64,000 nt of DNA. Origin: UBA7703 sp034926785. Lineage in GTDB: Bacteria; Bacillota; Clostridia; Christensenellales; CAG-138. This document shows, piece by piece, positions 14,832-23,341 of this stretch; the stretch's first letter is position 1, and every line of letters begins with the position of its first letter. The DNA lies in assembly GCA_034926785.1 (NCBI GenBank), contig JAYFQU010000032.1, forward strand, positions 1 to 64,000. Reading direction: 5' to 3'. The translations under genes and the position numbers were made by a program. The notes beneath the pieces were generated by a model, which saw only the letters and a program-made list of their open reading frames with translations, searched no databases and was not told where the DNA came from.

Positions 14832-14845
14832 TTTAACGAATAGTT
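14812..14845. repeat. Perfect 14-bp inverted repeat with 6-bp centre (candidate dif site)
   Basis: AACTATTCGTTAAA, GACAAG, TTTAACGAATAGTT: 14-bp arms without mismatch around a 6-bp centre. The inner 28 bp has the 11-6-11 geometry of a Xer/dif core site. A minus-strand promoter with -35 TTGTCT in the centre and TAGAAT 17 bases on reads into the recombinase gene, so binding of the recombinase here would also cover its promoter. It is not a convincing rnhA terminator because no T-run follows. Confidence 0.65.
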
Positions 14846-14870
14846 TGATCCAAAACTCACAGATTGCCGT

Positions 14871-15326
14871 TTAAAGCGACTGTGAATCCAACGCCTGACG
14901 GATTGCAAGCCTTGCCAGTTCGTCACAGCGATTGTTGTAGGGATTGTCCGAATGACCTTTGACCTTGACGAATGAAACCGTATGCTGACGCAGCACATCG
15001 AGCAATATCCGCCAGAGATCCTGATTTTCCACGTCGCGTTTGGACGCGGTTTTCCAACCGTTGGCCTGCCAGTTGTTCAGCCAGTTTTGATGAAATGCGT
15101 TGCAGACATATGCGCTGTCCGAATGAACCGCAATTTCACAGGGTTGTTTCAGCGCGCGTGCCGCTTCAATAACCGCCATGAGTTCCATGCGGTTATTCGT
15201 CGTCTCCGGCTCAAATCCGGATAATTCCTTGGTTTGATTTTGATACATGAGGATTGCGCCCCAGCCGCCTGGGCCAGGATTGCCGGAGCATGCGCCGTCC
15301 GTATAGATCGTAACCTGTTTCTTCAT
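14871..15326 (-). CDS. rnhA: Ribonuclease HI
   Basis: RNase HI cuts the RNA strand of RNA-DNA hybrids (R-loops, primers). The 151 residues contain the four acidic metal ligands D10 (YTDGACSGNPGPGG), E48 (NNRMELMA), D70 (HSDSAYV) and D135 (NNRCDELAR), plus catalytic His125 (KGHSDNP) and the basic protrusion NWQANGWKTASKRDV. Length matches the family. GAAAAGAAGG precedes the ATG at 15326. It follows proC by 28 bases on the same strand, across a palindrome. Confidence 0.96.
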   Translation of the reverse strand: MKKQVTIYTDGACSGNPGPGGWGAILMYQNQTKELSGFEPETTNNRMELMAVIEAARALKQPCEIAVHSDSAYVCNAFHQNWLNNWQANGWKTASKRDVENQDLWRILLDVLRQHTVSFVKVKGHSDNPYNNRCDELARLAIRQALDSQSL

Positions 15327-15336
15327 GCCTTCTTTT

Positions 15337-15361
15337 CAAATAATATATTATATATTATTTG
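15337..15361. repeat. AT-rich 25-bp perfect palindrome between proC and rnhA
   Basis: CAAATAATATA and its reverse complement around TTA-type centre give 12-bp arms with one central base. It overlaps the last codons of proC and lies just before the rnhA ribosome site. Being A/T only, it might be a weak terminator, a regulator site or simple sequence. Confidence 0.5.
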
Positions 15362-16167
15362 CTCATTCGTTCAGATTTTTCGCGGCAGGCGTCCACGGCG
15401 GCGATTATCGCTCCGCGAAGGCCTTTCTGCTCCAATACGGCAACCGCTTCAATGGTGGTTCCGCCGGGCGAGCAGACGCGATCCTTCAGTTCGCCTGGGT
15501 GAACGCCGGTTTCGGAGACCATCATCGCCGCGCCCTTGACCGTTTGAGCCGCGAGTTTAAGGGCGATCGGCCTTGGCAGCCCCGCCTTTACCCCGCCGTC
15601 CGCCAACGCTTCGATAAAAAGATAGACGTAAGCAGGGCCGCTTCCGCTGACCGCAGTTACGGCGTCCATGAGCTTCGGTTCCAGGCTGATGACGTCGCCG
15701 ACCGAACCAAACAAAGCCTTGGCAAATTCCCGTTCGATTTCCGTGAGCGAATCTCCGCTTTCAAACACAATCATGCCCTGACCGATCATCGCAGGCGTAT
15801 TCGGCATCACGCGCAGAATGCGAGCGGTGGAGGGAAGCGCATGTTTCAGGCGCTCCCCTCCCCACCCCGCCGCAATGGAAACGACGGCTTTGCCGGCGAA
15901 GCGGTCATATTGTTCGGAGAACAAATGCGCACAAACGTTTGGTTTCACAGCGATGAGCAGCAAATCGCTGCGATCGATCAGTTCCTCCAACGAAGAAGCG
16001 ACTGACACGCCGAATTCCTGCTCCAGCGCGAGGCATTTTTGTTGATCGAGATCGAACACGGCGGTTATGGCTTCCGCCGCATAGCCGCTGTTGAGATATC
16101 CGCGGAGGATGGCCTCCCCCATGTTCCCCGCGCCGATGACGCCGAGGCGAATCACATTGGAACGCAT
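15355..16167 (-). CDS. proC: Pyrroline-5-carboxylate reductase
   Basis: ProC reduces P5C to proline with NAD(P)H, the last proline step. The 270 residues have the Rossmann motif GVIGAGNMGEAILRGYL (about 8-24), ILRVMPNTPAMIGQGM (about 113-128), AVSGSGPAYVYLFIEALADGGVKAGL (about 158-183) and the C-terminal signature HPGELKDRVCSPGGTTIEAV (about 215-234). Normal length. AAGGAG precedes the ATG at 16167. ProA is encoded at 35965-37206 rather than beside it; proB was not found in the window. Confidence 0.97.
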   Translation of the reverse strand: MRSNVIRLGVIGAGNMGEAILRGYLNSGYAAEAITAVFDLDQQKCLALEQEFGVSVASSLEELIDRSDLLLIAVKPNVCAHLFSEQYDRFAGKAVVSIAAGWGGERLKHALPSTARILRVMPNTPAMIGQGMIVFESGDSLTEIEREFAKALFGSVGDVISLEPKLMDAVTAVSGSGPAYVYLFIEALADGGVKAGLPRPIALKLAAQTVKGAAMMVSETGVHPGELKDRVCSPGGTTIEAVAVLEQKGLRGAIIAAVDACREKSERMSK

Positions 16168-16214
16168 ACACAGTTCTCCTTTTTGGTGGAATCTCTGTTA
16201 GAATTTCAATACTA

Positions 16215-18848
16215 TTATACCAGAGTTTCGATCCGTTCGCGCAGTTTGCCTAGTATCTCTTCTGCGAGAGCAAGCTTCGCCTTCTCTTCGTCAACAACGC
16301 TCTGCGGCGCTTTTGCCAGAAAGCCCTCGTTATTCAGCTTTGCAGTTGCGCGGGAGATATCCGTGCCGACGCGCTCGATCTCCTTCTGAATCCGTGCCTT
16401 TTCCTTTTCCGGATCCACCAGCGAAGAGAGCGGTATGACCGCCTCAATGCCCTCGCAGACGATGTGGACATCGTTCTTCGGAATTTCACCTGTTTCGGAA
16501 GAAACGCTGACCTGCTCCACACCGGCAAGCTTGTTGAGATAGCCCGTCATTGTCGAAAACGCGTCTACCTCCTGCTTGTCAACGATCAGTCTCGCGCCGA
16601 TTCGCTGCGCCGGCGGCACCTTCATCTCCGCGCGGAGATTGCGAATCGAGCGAATGAGCTCCATCATCCGCGTCATCCGCGCGCAGTCCTCCGCATAGGC
16701 GTTGAAACGCGCATCTTGCTTCGGCCAGTCGGAACGCATGATGGTTTCCTCATTGGAGAGCTTGGTGAAGATCTCCTCCGTGATAAACGGCATAAACGGA
16801 TGCAACAGCTTCAGGCTGGACTTGAGCACGTGGATCAACACCGCGCTGACCGTTGCCTTTGCCTCCGCGTCCTCGCCATAGAGACGGGATTTCGCGATTT
16901 CAATATACCAGTCGCAATATTCCGACCAGATGAAGTCATAGATCTTTTGCGCCGCCATCCCGAGCTCGTAACCATCGAGGTTCTTTGTCACCTCGGAGAT
17001 GATCTCGTTGAGCCGGCTCAGGATCCACTTATCCGCGATCTCCAGTTTGCTCTCATCCGGCAACTCCCCGGCCGATTCGTCCGTGCCCATGAGCACGAAG
17101 CGCGAGGCATTGTAGATTTTGTTGCAGAAGTTTCTCGCGGCCTCGACCTTCTCCCAATAGAAGCGCATGTCATTGCCCGCGGAGTTACCTGCCAGCAATG
17201 AAAACCGCAGGGAATCGGCGCCGTGCTTTTCAATCACCTCCAATGGATCGATGCCATTGCCGAGGGATTTGCTCATCTTGCGGCCCTGACTGTCACGCAT
17301 GATGCCATGAACATAGACCGTTTCAAACGGACGCTCATGCATGACTTCGTAGCCAAACACAATCATACGCGCGACCCAAAAGAAGATGATGTCATAACCC
17401 GTGACCAACGTGTTCGTCGGGTAGAAATATTGAAGTTCCTCCGTCTTCTCCGGATATCCCAGCGTGGAGAAGGGCCACATGCCAGAACTAAACCATGTAT
17501 CGAGAACATCCTCGTCCTGCCGCACAGGCGCGCCGCAATCGGGGCACTGATCCGGCGCTTCTTCGGAGACGATCATCTTTCCGCAGGCATCGCAATAATA
17601 TGCCGGGATGCGGTGACCCCACCAGAGCTGGCGCGAGATGCACCAATCGCGAATATTATCCATCCAGTTGAAATAGGTCTTCTCGAACCGTTCGGGAACA
17701 AACTTGACCTCGCCGTTTTTCACCGCCTCGATTGCGGGTGCGGCGAGCGGCTTCATATCCACAAACCATTGTTTGGATACGATGGGCTCGATGGTCGTGT
17801 GGCAGCGATAGCAGGTGCCGACATTATGCGCATACGGCTCAATCTTGATGAGATTCCCGCTCTCTTCGAGCTCTTTAACAATCGCTTTACGGCACTCGAA
17901 ACGCTCCATGCCGACAAATTTGCCGCCGTTCTCGTTGATATAGCCGCCGTCGGTATAGACGCGCAGCACAGGCAGTCCCTGGCGCATCGCGACTTCAAAG
18001 TCGTTCGGGTCATGCGCGGGCGTAATCTTCACCGCGCCCGTGCCAAACTCCATCTCGCAGTATTCGTCGCCGACGATAGGAATCTCGCGGCCCACGGCGG
18101 GGATAATGACCGTCTTGCCGATCAGGTGCCGGTATCTGTGGTCCTCCGGGTTCACCGCAACGCCGGTGTCGCCCAGCATGGTTTCCGGACGTGTCGTGGC
18201 AACGGTGATCGAGTAGCTCTTGTCCGGCGCATCATAACGCACATGCCAGAGATGGCTGTGCTGTTCTTCATATTCCACCTCGGCGTCGGAGAGCGCGGTT
18301 TTGCAGTCCGGGCACCAGTTGATAATGCGGTCGCCGCGATAGATCAGTCCCTTGTTATAGAGGCTGACGAACACCTTTGTCACAGCCTTACTGCAACCTT
18401 CGTCCATGGTGAAACGCTCCCGCTCCCAGTCGCAGGAGGAGCCAAGATAACGCAGCTGTTTTACAATGGTCGAGCCGTACTCTTCCCGCCAGGCCCAAGC
18501 GCGTTTGAGGAACCCATCGCGGCCGATATCCTTCTTCGTGATGCCCTCTTTCGCCATCTGTTCCACGATCTTAACCTCGGTGGCAATCGACGCGTGATCC
18601 GTACCCGGCATCCAGAGCGCCTCGTAGCCATCCATCCGCTTATAGCGAATCAGGACATCCTGCAAGGTTTCGTCGATTGCGTGGCCCATATGCAGCCGGC
18701 CTGTGATGTTTGGCGGTGGTATTACGATGGTATACGGCGGTTTGCCGGTGTTGGGACGCGCATGAAAATATCCGCTCTCTTCCCATTTCTTGTACAGTGC
18801 GGATTCCACGCGCGCGTGGTCATAGGTTTTTTCCATTTCTGGGCGCAT
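16215..18848 (-). CDS. valS: Valyl-tRNA synthetase
   Basis: Class Ia synthetase that charges tRNA-Val and edits Thr. The 877 residues hold the HIGH-type motif NITGRLHMGHA (about 46-56), the CP1 editing domain (ATTRPETMLGDTGVAVNPED; HDPNDFEVA), two Cys pairs (YYCDACGK, QCPDCGAP), KMSKS in GRKMSKSLGNG (about 527), the anticodon-binding helices and a C-terminal coiled coil (PEKEKARIQKEIERV to RERIETLV). The ATG at 18848 is chosen over the in-frame TTG at 18872 because GGAAGAG lies about 9 bases upstream. Expression is controlled by the Val-type T-box ahead of it. Confidence 0.97.
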   Translation of the reverse strand: MRPEMEKTYDHARVESALYKKWEESGYFHARPNTGKPPYTIVIPPPNITGRLHMGHAIDETLQDVLIRYKRMDGYEALWMPGTDHASIATEVKIVEQMAKEGITKKDIGRDGFLKRAWAWREEYGSTIVKQLRYLGSSCDWERERFTMDEGCSKAVTKVFVSLYNKGLIYRGDRIINWCPDCKTALSDAEVEYEEQHSHLWHVRYDAPDKSYSITVATTRPETMLGDTGVAVNPEDHRYRHLIGKTVIIPAVGREIPIVGDEYCEMEFGTGAVKITPAHDPNDFEVAMRQGLPVLRVYTDGGYINENGGKFVGMERFECRKAIVKELEESGNLIKIEPYAHNVGTCYRCHTTIEPIVSKQWFVDMKPLAAPAIEAVKNGEVKFVPERFEKTYFNWMDNIRDWCISRQLWWGHRIPAYYCDACGKMIVSEEAPDQCPDCGAPVRQDEDVLDTWFSSGMWPFSTLGYPEKTEELQYFYPTNTLVTGYDIIFFWVARMIVFGYEVMHERPFETVYVHGIMRDSQGRKMSKSLGNGIDPLEVIEKHGADSLRFSLLAGNSAGNDMRFYWEKVEAARNFCNKIYNASRFVLMGTDESAGELPDESKLEIADKWILSRLNEIISEVTKNLDGYELGMAAQKIYDFIWSEYCDWYIEIAKSRLYGEDAEAKATVSAVLIHVLKSSLKLLHPFMPFITEEIFTKLSNEETIMRSDWPKQDARFNAYAEDCARMTRMMELIRSIRNLRAEMKVPPAQRIGARLIVDKQEVDAFSTMTGYLNKLAGVEQVSVSSETGEIPKNDVHIVCEGIEAVIPLSSLVDPEKEKARIQKEIERVGTDISRATAKLNNEGFLAKAPQSVVDEEKAKLALAEEILGKLRERIETLV

Positions 18849-18891
18849 AATCGATCTCTTCCTGCCTTCCAACGTATCTATTGTTTCATAA

Positions 18892-19157
18892 TAAAAACAC
18901 CCGCCTCGTCAAAGGACGAAGCGGATGCTCGCGGTACCACCTTTGTTGAATGCCGCAGCAATCTGCAGGCATTCCTCTTGTGTTTCCTTAACGCGGACAA
19001 TCGGAAAACGCTAATCATTCCCTTCGCGTTTCCAGCTCCGATGCGACCTTCCGCATGTCTCCGCCAACCGTTTTTCAGCGCATGAACGGTCTCTCTGCCG
19101 CGGCGAGGATGCGTACTCCTCATCTTCCAAGCCATTATCAATGCTTCAATTGTTGTC
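18892..19157 (-). promoter_or_regulatory. T-box leader of valS (specifier GUC, Val)
   Basis: The conserved T-box sequence GGTGGTACCGCGAG reads on the minus strand at 18941-18928. It is followed by a terminator (stem CATCCGCTTCGTC with GACGAGGCGGGTG, then TTTTT, 18927-18893). Stem I elements GATGAGGAGTAC and the loop AGAGAG are visible near 19125-19090. The codon GUC at 19047-19045 stands ten bases before GAGC, the same offset as the AUC codon in the ilv leader, so it is taken as the specifier: uncharged tRNA-Val would prevent termination. Confidence 0.9.
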
Positions 19158-19186
19158 AGTCTAGCTGAAGCGGACGTTTTTGTCAA
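19158..19186 (-). promoter_or_regulatory. Promoter of the valS T-box transcript
   Basis: Minus-strand TTGACA (19186-19181), 17-base spacer, TAGACT (19163-19158), ending just upstream of the leader RNA. The -35 lies six bases outside the stop of the DUF885 gene. Confidence 0.75.
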
Positions 19187-19191
19187 GCTCC

Positions 19192-21051
19192 TTACGCCGC
19201 GTCCTGCAGGACGCCGTCCGCCCAGACATCCATCTGTTCCCTGATCAGGTCAAAGTTACCCGGTCCAAGGTTCAAATATGTTGTCAGGAACGCACTCATA
19301 TCAAAGCTTTCGCCAATATCGTTCGACTCATCACGGTAGAGCTGGGCGAGTTGTGCATACCCAACCGCATAGGCAAAGAAATAGTACGGCTGATCGACTA
19401 CCATGGTGAAATAAGCATGCGCGTTGTCCTTATTCAGGCCTATCCCGGACAAGTAGTTGCCGAGTGCCTCTTCGGAATAACCGTAGTAATTGACCATAAT
19501 GCTGAGGATTGCCGGAAGAATAGAGCTCTGCATTGCGCTATATTCAAATTGGAAACGAACATATTCCTGGTCGTACTGGGTTTGATACTGGGTCACCAAA
19601 AATTCGGCAAACTGCGCCCATCCTTCCGCATAGCCGCTGAAATCCGAAGCGCGCTGCATCAACCCAAGGTCGTCGTTACTGCGCTGATAGAGATATTGAT
19701 ACATGTGTCCGGGATATCCTTCATGCGCAAGCGTCAGCAGCAGAGCGGGATCTTCCGTCGCGGTATTGATATAGATAATGTTATCCTTCCAGTCATCCAG
19801 CGAAGGCACGACATATGCCGCGGGCGCAAACTGGCTCTGGAGCTCCTCTGGAACATCGGCCAGCGTCAGATTGTGCTCCGGCAATTCCGGAAGCAACGGG
19901 GCGATCAGGCTTTGAAGGTAATCCAAGTCCGTTTGCATATTTCCGCTTGAGAGCTCAATGCGCTCGTCATAGATACCTGGATTCTTGGTTTGAATATCGA
20001 CAATATCATTGATCAGGTAGGTCATTTCGTTTTTCAGCATCTCCAGCGTTTCCTCCACGCTGAGGGAGTTGTTTCCGGCGCTTTGCATGCTGTATTCGAA
20101 AAAGCGTTTTTGCAGATCCGAATAGGTTGCCGCCTCTTCATAGCTCCGGCAATACTTGCGCAGGGCGGATAACCCGTCATAGAGCGTTTGATAGGAATTC
20201 ACATATTCGTTTTGAATCAGGCTGGCGTTACGATCCTTATAGGCCTGCGCCTGCTCGGGCGTCAGGTCGGTCAGCAGATCGATTGCGTCGTCAAACGTGA
20301 CATAGAGGAACGAATTATCGCGGGAGTCGATAATCTGTTTGCAGTCCTCAAGAATCGCGTTAAGCGCGTCTTCCGTCATGAAGATGCCCATCTCCGCACG
20401 CTTCTGCTCAAAGGCGAGAACCTGCCCCATATAGCGCGGCATATCGGCAAGCAGTGTCAGATAATCTTCCACATCCACCGTGTTTTTCAGTTCAAACAGC
20501 GCAAACGAGAGCGGCAGGTTGGAGTGAAGGCCGGAGTATTCCGTTAACGGCTCGCCAAGGTAATAAAAATCGCTGCCATCCATCGCATAGTCGGTCAAAA
20601 TATCATGCAGCACATCATAGGAAAACTGCTTGTTCTGCGGCAGTTGCTCGCGGTTGATTGCGTTCAGCCGATCCAAAAACACAGCGGCTTCCTGTGTCAG
20701 CCGCACGCTGTCCTCCGCGGTAAATTCGCCGAGCGTCATGTTTACGCTCTTTGGATCCACGCCAAAGTTGGCGGGGTCGTCCATAAACATATGCAGCGAA
20801 TAGCCGTCCATGGTCGCATACCAGCGAAACACATCCAGATCGAGTGCGCTATATGCGCTGGTCGCCTCATCGCTCACTTGAAAACCGGGCGTCGGCGCGG
20901 CTGTTGCCTCAGAGGTATCCTGCGAAGCCGTGGCGCCGGATTCTAATGTTACGGTCTGCGTATTACCGTCGGGCAGTTTGCAGCCGGAAAACACACCTGT
21001 GAGTAGCATGAGCGCCAGAATCAGCGCGGCAAATCTGGGAAACTGTTTCAT
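19192..21051 (-). CDS. DUF885 family lipoprotein, putative metallopeptidase
   Basis: The 619-residue protein starts with a lipoprotein signal peptide (MKQFPRFAALILALMLLTGVFSGC, Cys24) and so is probably anchored outside the membrane. It is a DUF885 member: LLTLAHEGYPGHMYQYLYQR (about residues 450-470) carries the HExxPGH zinc-binding motif of the family, and YAVGYAQLAQLYRDE lies near the C-terminus. DUF885 proteins are thought to be peptidases, but substrates are mostly unknown. ATG 21051 has AGGAG seven bases upstream; the longer frame would put residues before the signal peptide. It stands alone between valS and the rluD-like gene. Confidence 0.88.
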   Translation of the reverse strand: MKQFPRFAALILALMLLTGVFSGCKLPDGNTQTVTLESGATASQDTSEATAAPTPGFQVSDEATSAYSALDLDVFRWYATMDGYSLHMFMDDPANFGVDPKSVNMTLGEFTAEDSVRLTQEAAVFLDRLNAINREQLPQNKQFSYDVLHDILTDYAMDGSDFYYLGEPLTEYSGLHSNLPLSFALFELKNTVDVEDYLTLLADMPRYMGQVLAFEQKRAEMGIFMTEDALNAILEDCKQIIDSRDNSFLYVTFDDAIDLLTDLTPEQAQAYKDRNASLIQNEYVNSYQTLYDGLSALRKYCRSYEEAATYSDLQKRFFEYSMQSAGNNSLSVEETLEMLKNEMTYLINDIVDIQTKNPGIYDERIELSSGNMQTDLDYLQSLIAPLLPELPEHNLTLADVPEELQSQFAPAAYVVPSLDDWKDNIIYINTATEDPALLLTLAHEGYPGHMYQYLYQRSNDDLGLMQRASDFSGYAEGWAQFAEFLVTQYQTQYDQEYVRFQFEYSAMQSSILPAILSIMVNYYGYSEEALGNYLSGIGLNKDNAHAYFTMVVDQPYYFFAYAVGYAQLAQLYRDESNDIGESFDMSAFLTTYLNLGPGNFDLIREQMDVWADGVLQDAA

Positions 21052-21102
21052 TCTGATCTCCTTTGCTGTCGAGGTTATGGGCCGCCTGGCCACAATACCG
21101 TG

Positions 21103-22062
21103 TTATGAGGGGTTCCCGCACTCCAGCTCTTTGAGCAGGTTCAAGATATACTCCCCGCTCCCCGGCTCCCCCGCTTTTTTTAAGGCTTGCAAAAAATAAT
21201 CCGGCAACGGCGCATAAAACGTCATGCGCTCTCCGGTTTTCGGGTGGACAAACGTCAGCCGATAACCATGCAGCGCCTGGCCGACGAGGCCGAACGGCTG
21301 CTTCTCGCGGCCATACACCACATCCCCCGTTACCGGGTGCTGAAGGCTGGCCAGATGAACGCGAATCTGGTGCGTTCGCCCGGTTTCAAGATCGAGTTGC
21401 AAAAGGGTATATTGGCCGTATCGCGCGGCAACGCGCCAATGGGTAATGGCATCTCGCCCGCCGGGTACAATCGCCATGCGCTTTCTGTCTACAGGATGCC
21501 GCGCGATTGGGGCGTCAACCTTTCCCGCATCGGCTTTGATGTTGCCATCCACCAGTGCGGCATAACTGCGATGCGCCGTGTGGTCCCGAAACTGATTGCT
21601 CAATGCGCGGTGTGCGGCGTCGTTTTTTGCAACCACCAGCAAGCCGGAGGTCATCCGATCGATGCGGTGCACGATGCCCGGCCGCAGCTCGCCGCCGATG
21701 CCGGAAAGATCGCGAATATGATACAAGAGCGCGTTGACGAGCGTCCCGCTCAAGTGCCCCGGCGCCGGATGCACCACCATCCCCTGCGGCTTATTCAGCA
21801 CGAGCAAATTCGCGTCTTCAAAGAGAATCTCCAGCGGAATATTCTCCGCCTCGACATCCGTTTCGACTGGATCGGGATAGGCGATCTCTACGCAATCTCC
21901 GGTTTGCGTGAGCGCGTTTGGCTTTGCCGGTTTTCCGTTGAGTTGGATGGCGCCGTCACGAATCATACGCTGCGCCTGCGTGCGTGAAAGCTCCGTCTCC
22001 GCGGCGATGAACGCATCCAGCCGCATGGAGGCGGAGCAAATTACGGTCTCACGCTCAGGCAT
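21103..22062 (-). CDS. RluA-family 23S rRNA pseudouridine synthase (RluD-like)
   Basis: The 319 residues have an S4 RNA-binding domain (RLDAFIAAETELSRTQAQRMIRDGAIQLNG, about 14-43) and an RluA catalytic domain with PGIVHRIDRMTSGLLVVAKND (catalytic Asp of HR(I/L)D, about 130), GRTHQIRVHLA (about 230) and ALHGYRLTFVHP. It probably modifies U1911/1915/1917-type positions of 23S rRNA; exact sites cannot be told. Start at 22062 fits GGAAGAG upstream and overlaps the lspA end by 8 bases, the classic lspA-rluD arrangement. Confidence 0.94.
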   Translation of the reverse strand: MPERETVICSASMRLDAFIAAETELSRTQAQRMIRDGAIQLNGKPAKPNALTQTGDCVEIAYPDPVETDVEAENIPLEILFEDANLLVLNKPQGMVVHPAPGHLSGTLVNALLYHIRDLSGIGGELRPGIVHRIDRMTSGLLVVAKNDAAHRALSNQFRDHTAHRSYAALVDGNIKADAGKVDAPIARHPVDRKRMAIVPGGRDAITHWRVAARYGQYTLLQLDLETGRTHQIRVHLASLQHPVTGDVVYGREKQPFGLVGQALHGYRLTFVHPKTGERMTFYAPLPDYFLQALKKAGEPGSGEYILNLLKELECGNPS

Positions 22063-22621
22063 GGTTCTCTTCCGAAGGCGTCTCCTTCGGTTGACCGTCT
22101 TCTTCGTTCTTTGATCCGCCTGCGGAGTGTTCCTTCTTCGGGAGTTGCAGTGAAACGCGATCAAAAAGCGATTGATCCTTTAAGAACAAAGCGTCGATCA
22201 CCAGAAATACGCATCCGATGGAGAGCGCGCTGTCGGCGACATTGAACACCGGAAAGCTGAACCAAGGCGTGATGTCGATAAAATCCCGCACATAGCCAAG
22301 AAGCAACCGGTCGATAAAGTTCCCGATCGCACCCGAAAAGAGCAGCGCCAGCGTAACGCGGGAAAACACGCAGAGCTTTTTGTGAAAGCGAATGACGATC
22401 AGCAGCAAAATTCCGGCTACGATCAGCGTCATCGGGATAAACAGCCAACGGAAGCCCGAGAGCATCCCCCATGCGGCGCCGGTGTTATGCACGTTGGTGA
22501 ACTGAACAAATCCATCGATCAGCGGAAGCGATGTCCCCACCGGCGAAAGATTCACATGAATCAGATACTTGGACACCTGATCGAGAGCGAGCAGGCATAC
22601 GATGATGATGAGTTCCAGCAA
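22055..22621 (-). CDS. lspA: Lipoprotein signal peptidase (signal peptidase II)
   Basis: LspA cleaves prolipoprotein signal peptides at the lipobox Cys. The 188 residues have four membrane segments and both catalytic Asp motifs: GAIGNFIDRLLLGYVRDFID (about 102-121) and FPVFNVADSALSIG (about 126-139), plus the N-terminal LALDQVSK. About 30 hydrophilic charged residues after the last helix (KKEHSAGG to EENHA) are longer than usual. The start is TTG at 22621 with GGAGG nine bases upstream; no in-frame ATG fits. Substrates in this window include the lipoproteins at 19192-21051 and 62526-62918. Confidence 0.95.
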   Translation of the reverse strand: MLELIIIVCLLALDQVSKYLIHVNLSPVGTSLPLIDGFVQFTNVHNTGAAWGMLSGFRWLFIPMTLIVAGILLLIVIRFHKKLCVFSRVTLALLFSGAIGNFIDRLLLGYVRDFIDITPWFSFPVFNVADSALSIGCVFLVIDALFLKDQSLFDRVSLQLPKKEHSAGGSKNEEDGQPKETPSEENHA

Positions 22622-22663
22622 GTGTTTACCCTCCGGATAATTTGATACAGTATAGCATGCTTC

Positions 22664-23341
22664 CTACCCGGCAACAACAGGCGTTGCTGCCGCGTCACTT
22701 GAAAAAAGATCGGGATACAGCGTCGTATAGTTTTCATATGCGGCGGTCACTTTTTCATAATACCGCGCAGTGTCTTCAAATGGAATCGTAGTCAACTCGC
22801 CGTTTTGGGAAAAACGAGGATCATCGAGCCAATCCTCTACGCTGCCGTGACCCGCGTTATACGCGGCGATCATCTGCTTTTCGTTGCCGTGAAAACGGCC
22901 GCTGAGAAACCGCAGATACCAGCAGCCAAACTCGATGTTTGTCTCGGGGTCATAGAGCATCTGCCCGGTATACACGTCATCCAAACCAAGCTTGTGCGCA
23001 ATCCACTTTCCAGTATCCGGCATAATCTGCATGAGACCGATGGCGCCCACTTTGCTCTCAGCGCCGGGATCGTTGCTGCTTTCGCACCTCATGATGGACT
23101 GTACAAGATAGGGATCCAGCTCATACGCTTTGGAATACTGAGAAATCAAGTCCGCATAGGCGACGGGGTAGTTCCGCAGCGCCTTTTGATACTGCGCGTC
23201 TTCATAGATTAGATATCCGCTGAAGGCAGCCGCGCAGAGAAACACGATTGAACCAAGCAGAATCACGGCAATCTGCATGGCGTTTAGGCGGCGGCGCGGT
23301 TTCCTTCGTTGTTTTAACGGTGCGCTCCTGTCCTGCCTCAA
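22664..23341 (-). CDS. Membrane-anchored lytic transglycosylase (SLT domain)
   Basis: After a basic N-terminus and one membrane segment (about residues 22-45) comes an SLT/lysozyme-like domain: IMRCESSNDPGAESKVGAIG (catalytic Glu, about 86-105), LMQIMPDTGKWIA (about 106-118), and AAYNAGHGSVEDWL (about 163-176). It cleaves peptidoglycan glycan strands outside the membrane. 225 residues is a compact member of the family. Its GTG/ATG start overlaps the coaE stop by four bases, so it is translated with coaE-polA. Confidence 0.93.
   Translation of the reverse strand: MRQDRSAPLKQRRKPRRRLNAMQIAVILLGSIVFLCAAAFSGYLIYEDAQYQKALRNYPVAYADLISQYSKAYELDPYLVQSIMRCESSNDPGAESKVGAIGLMQIMPDTGKWIAHKLGLDDVYTGQMLYDPETNIEFGCWYLRFLSGRFHGNEKQMIAAYNAGHGSVEDWLDDPRFSQNGELTTIPFEDTARYYEKVTAAYENYTTLYPDLFSSDAAATPVVAG

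Noticed and set aside
14812..14845. Rho-independent terminator of rnhA
   Set aside because: Stem is long but has no following T-run on the minus strand, and a promoter -35 lies in its centre; a recombination or operator site explains it better.
17223..19085. 620-codon plus-strand open frame opposite valS
   Set aside because: It is the antisense of valS, with no ribosome site and no recognisable domain; the high-GC coding strand of valS keeps that frame open.
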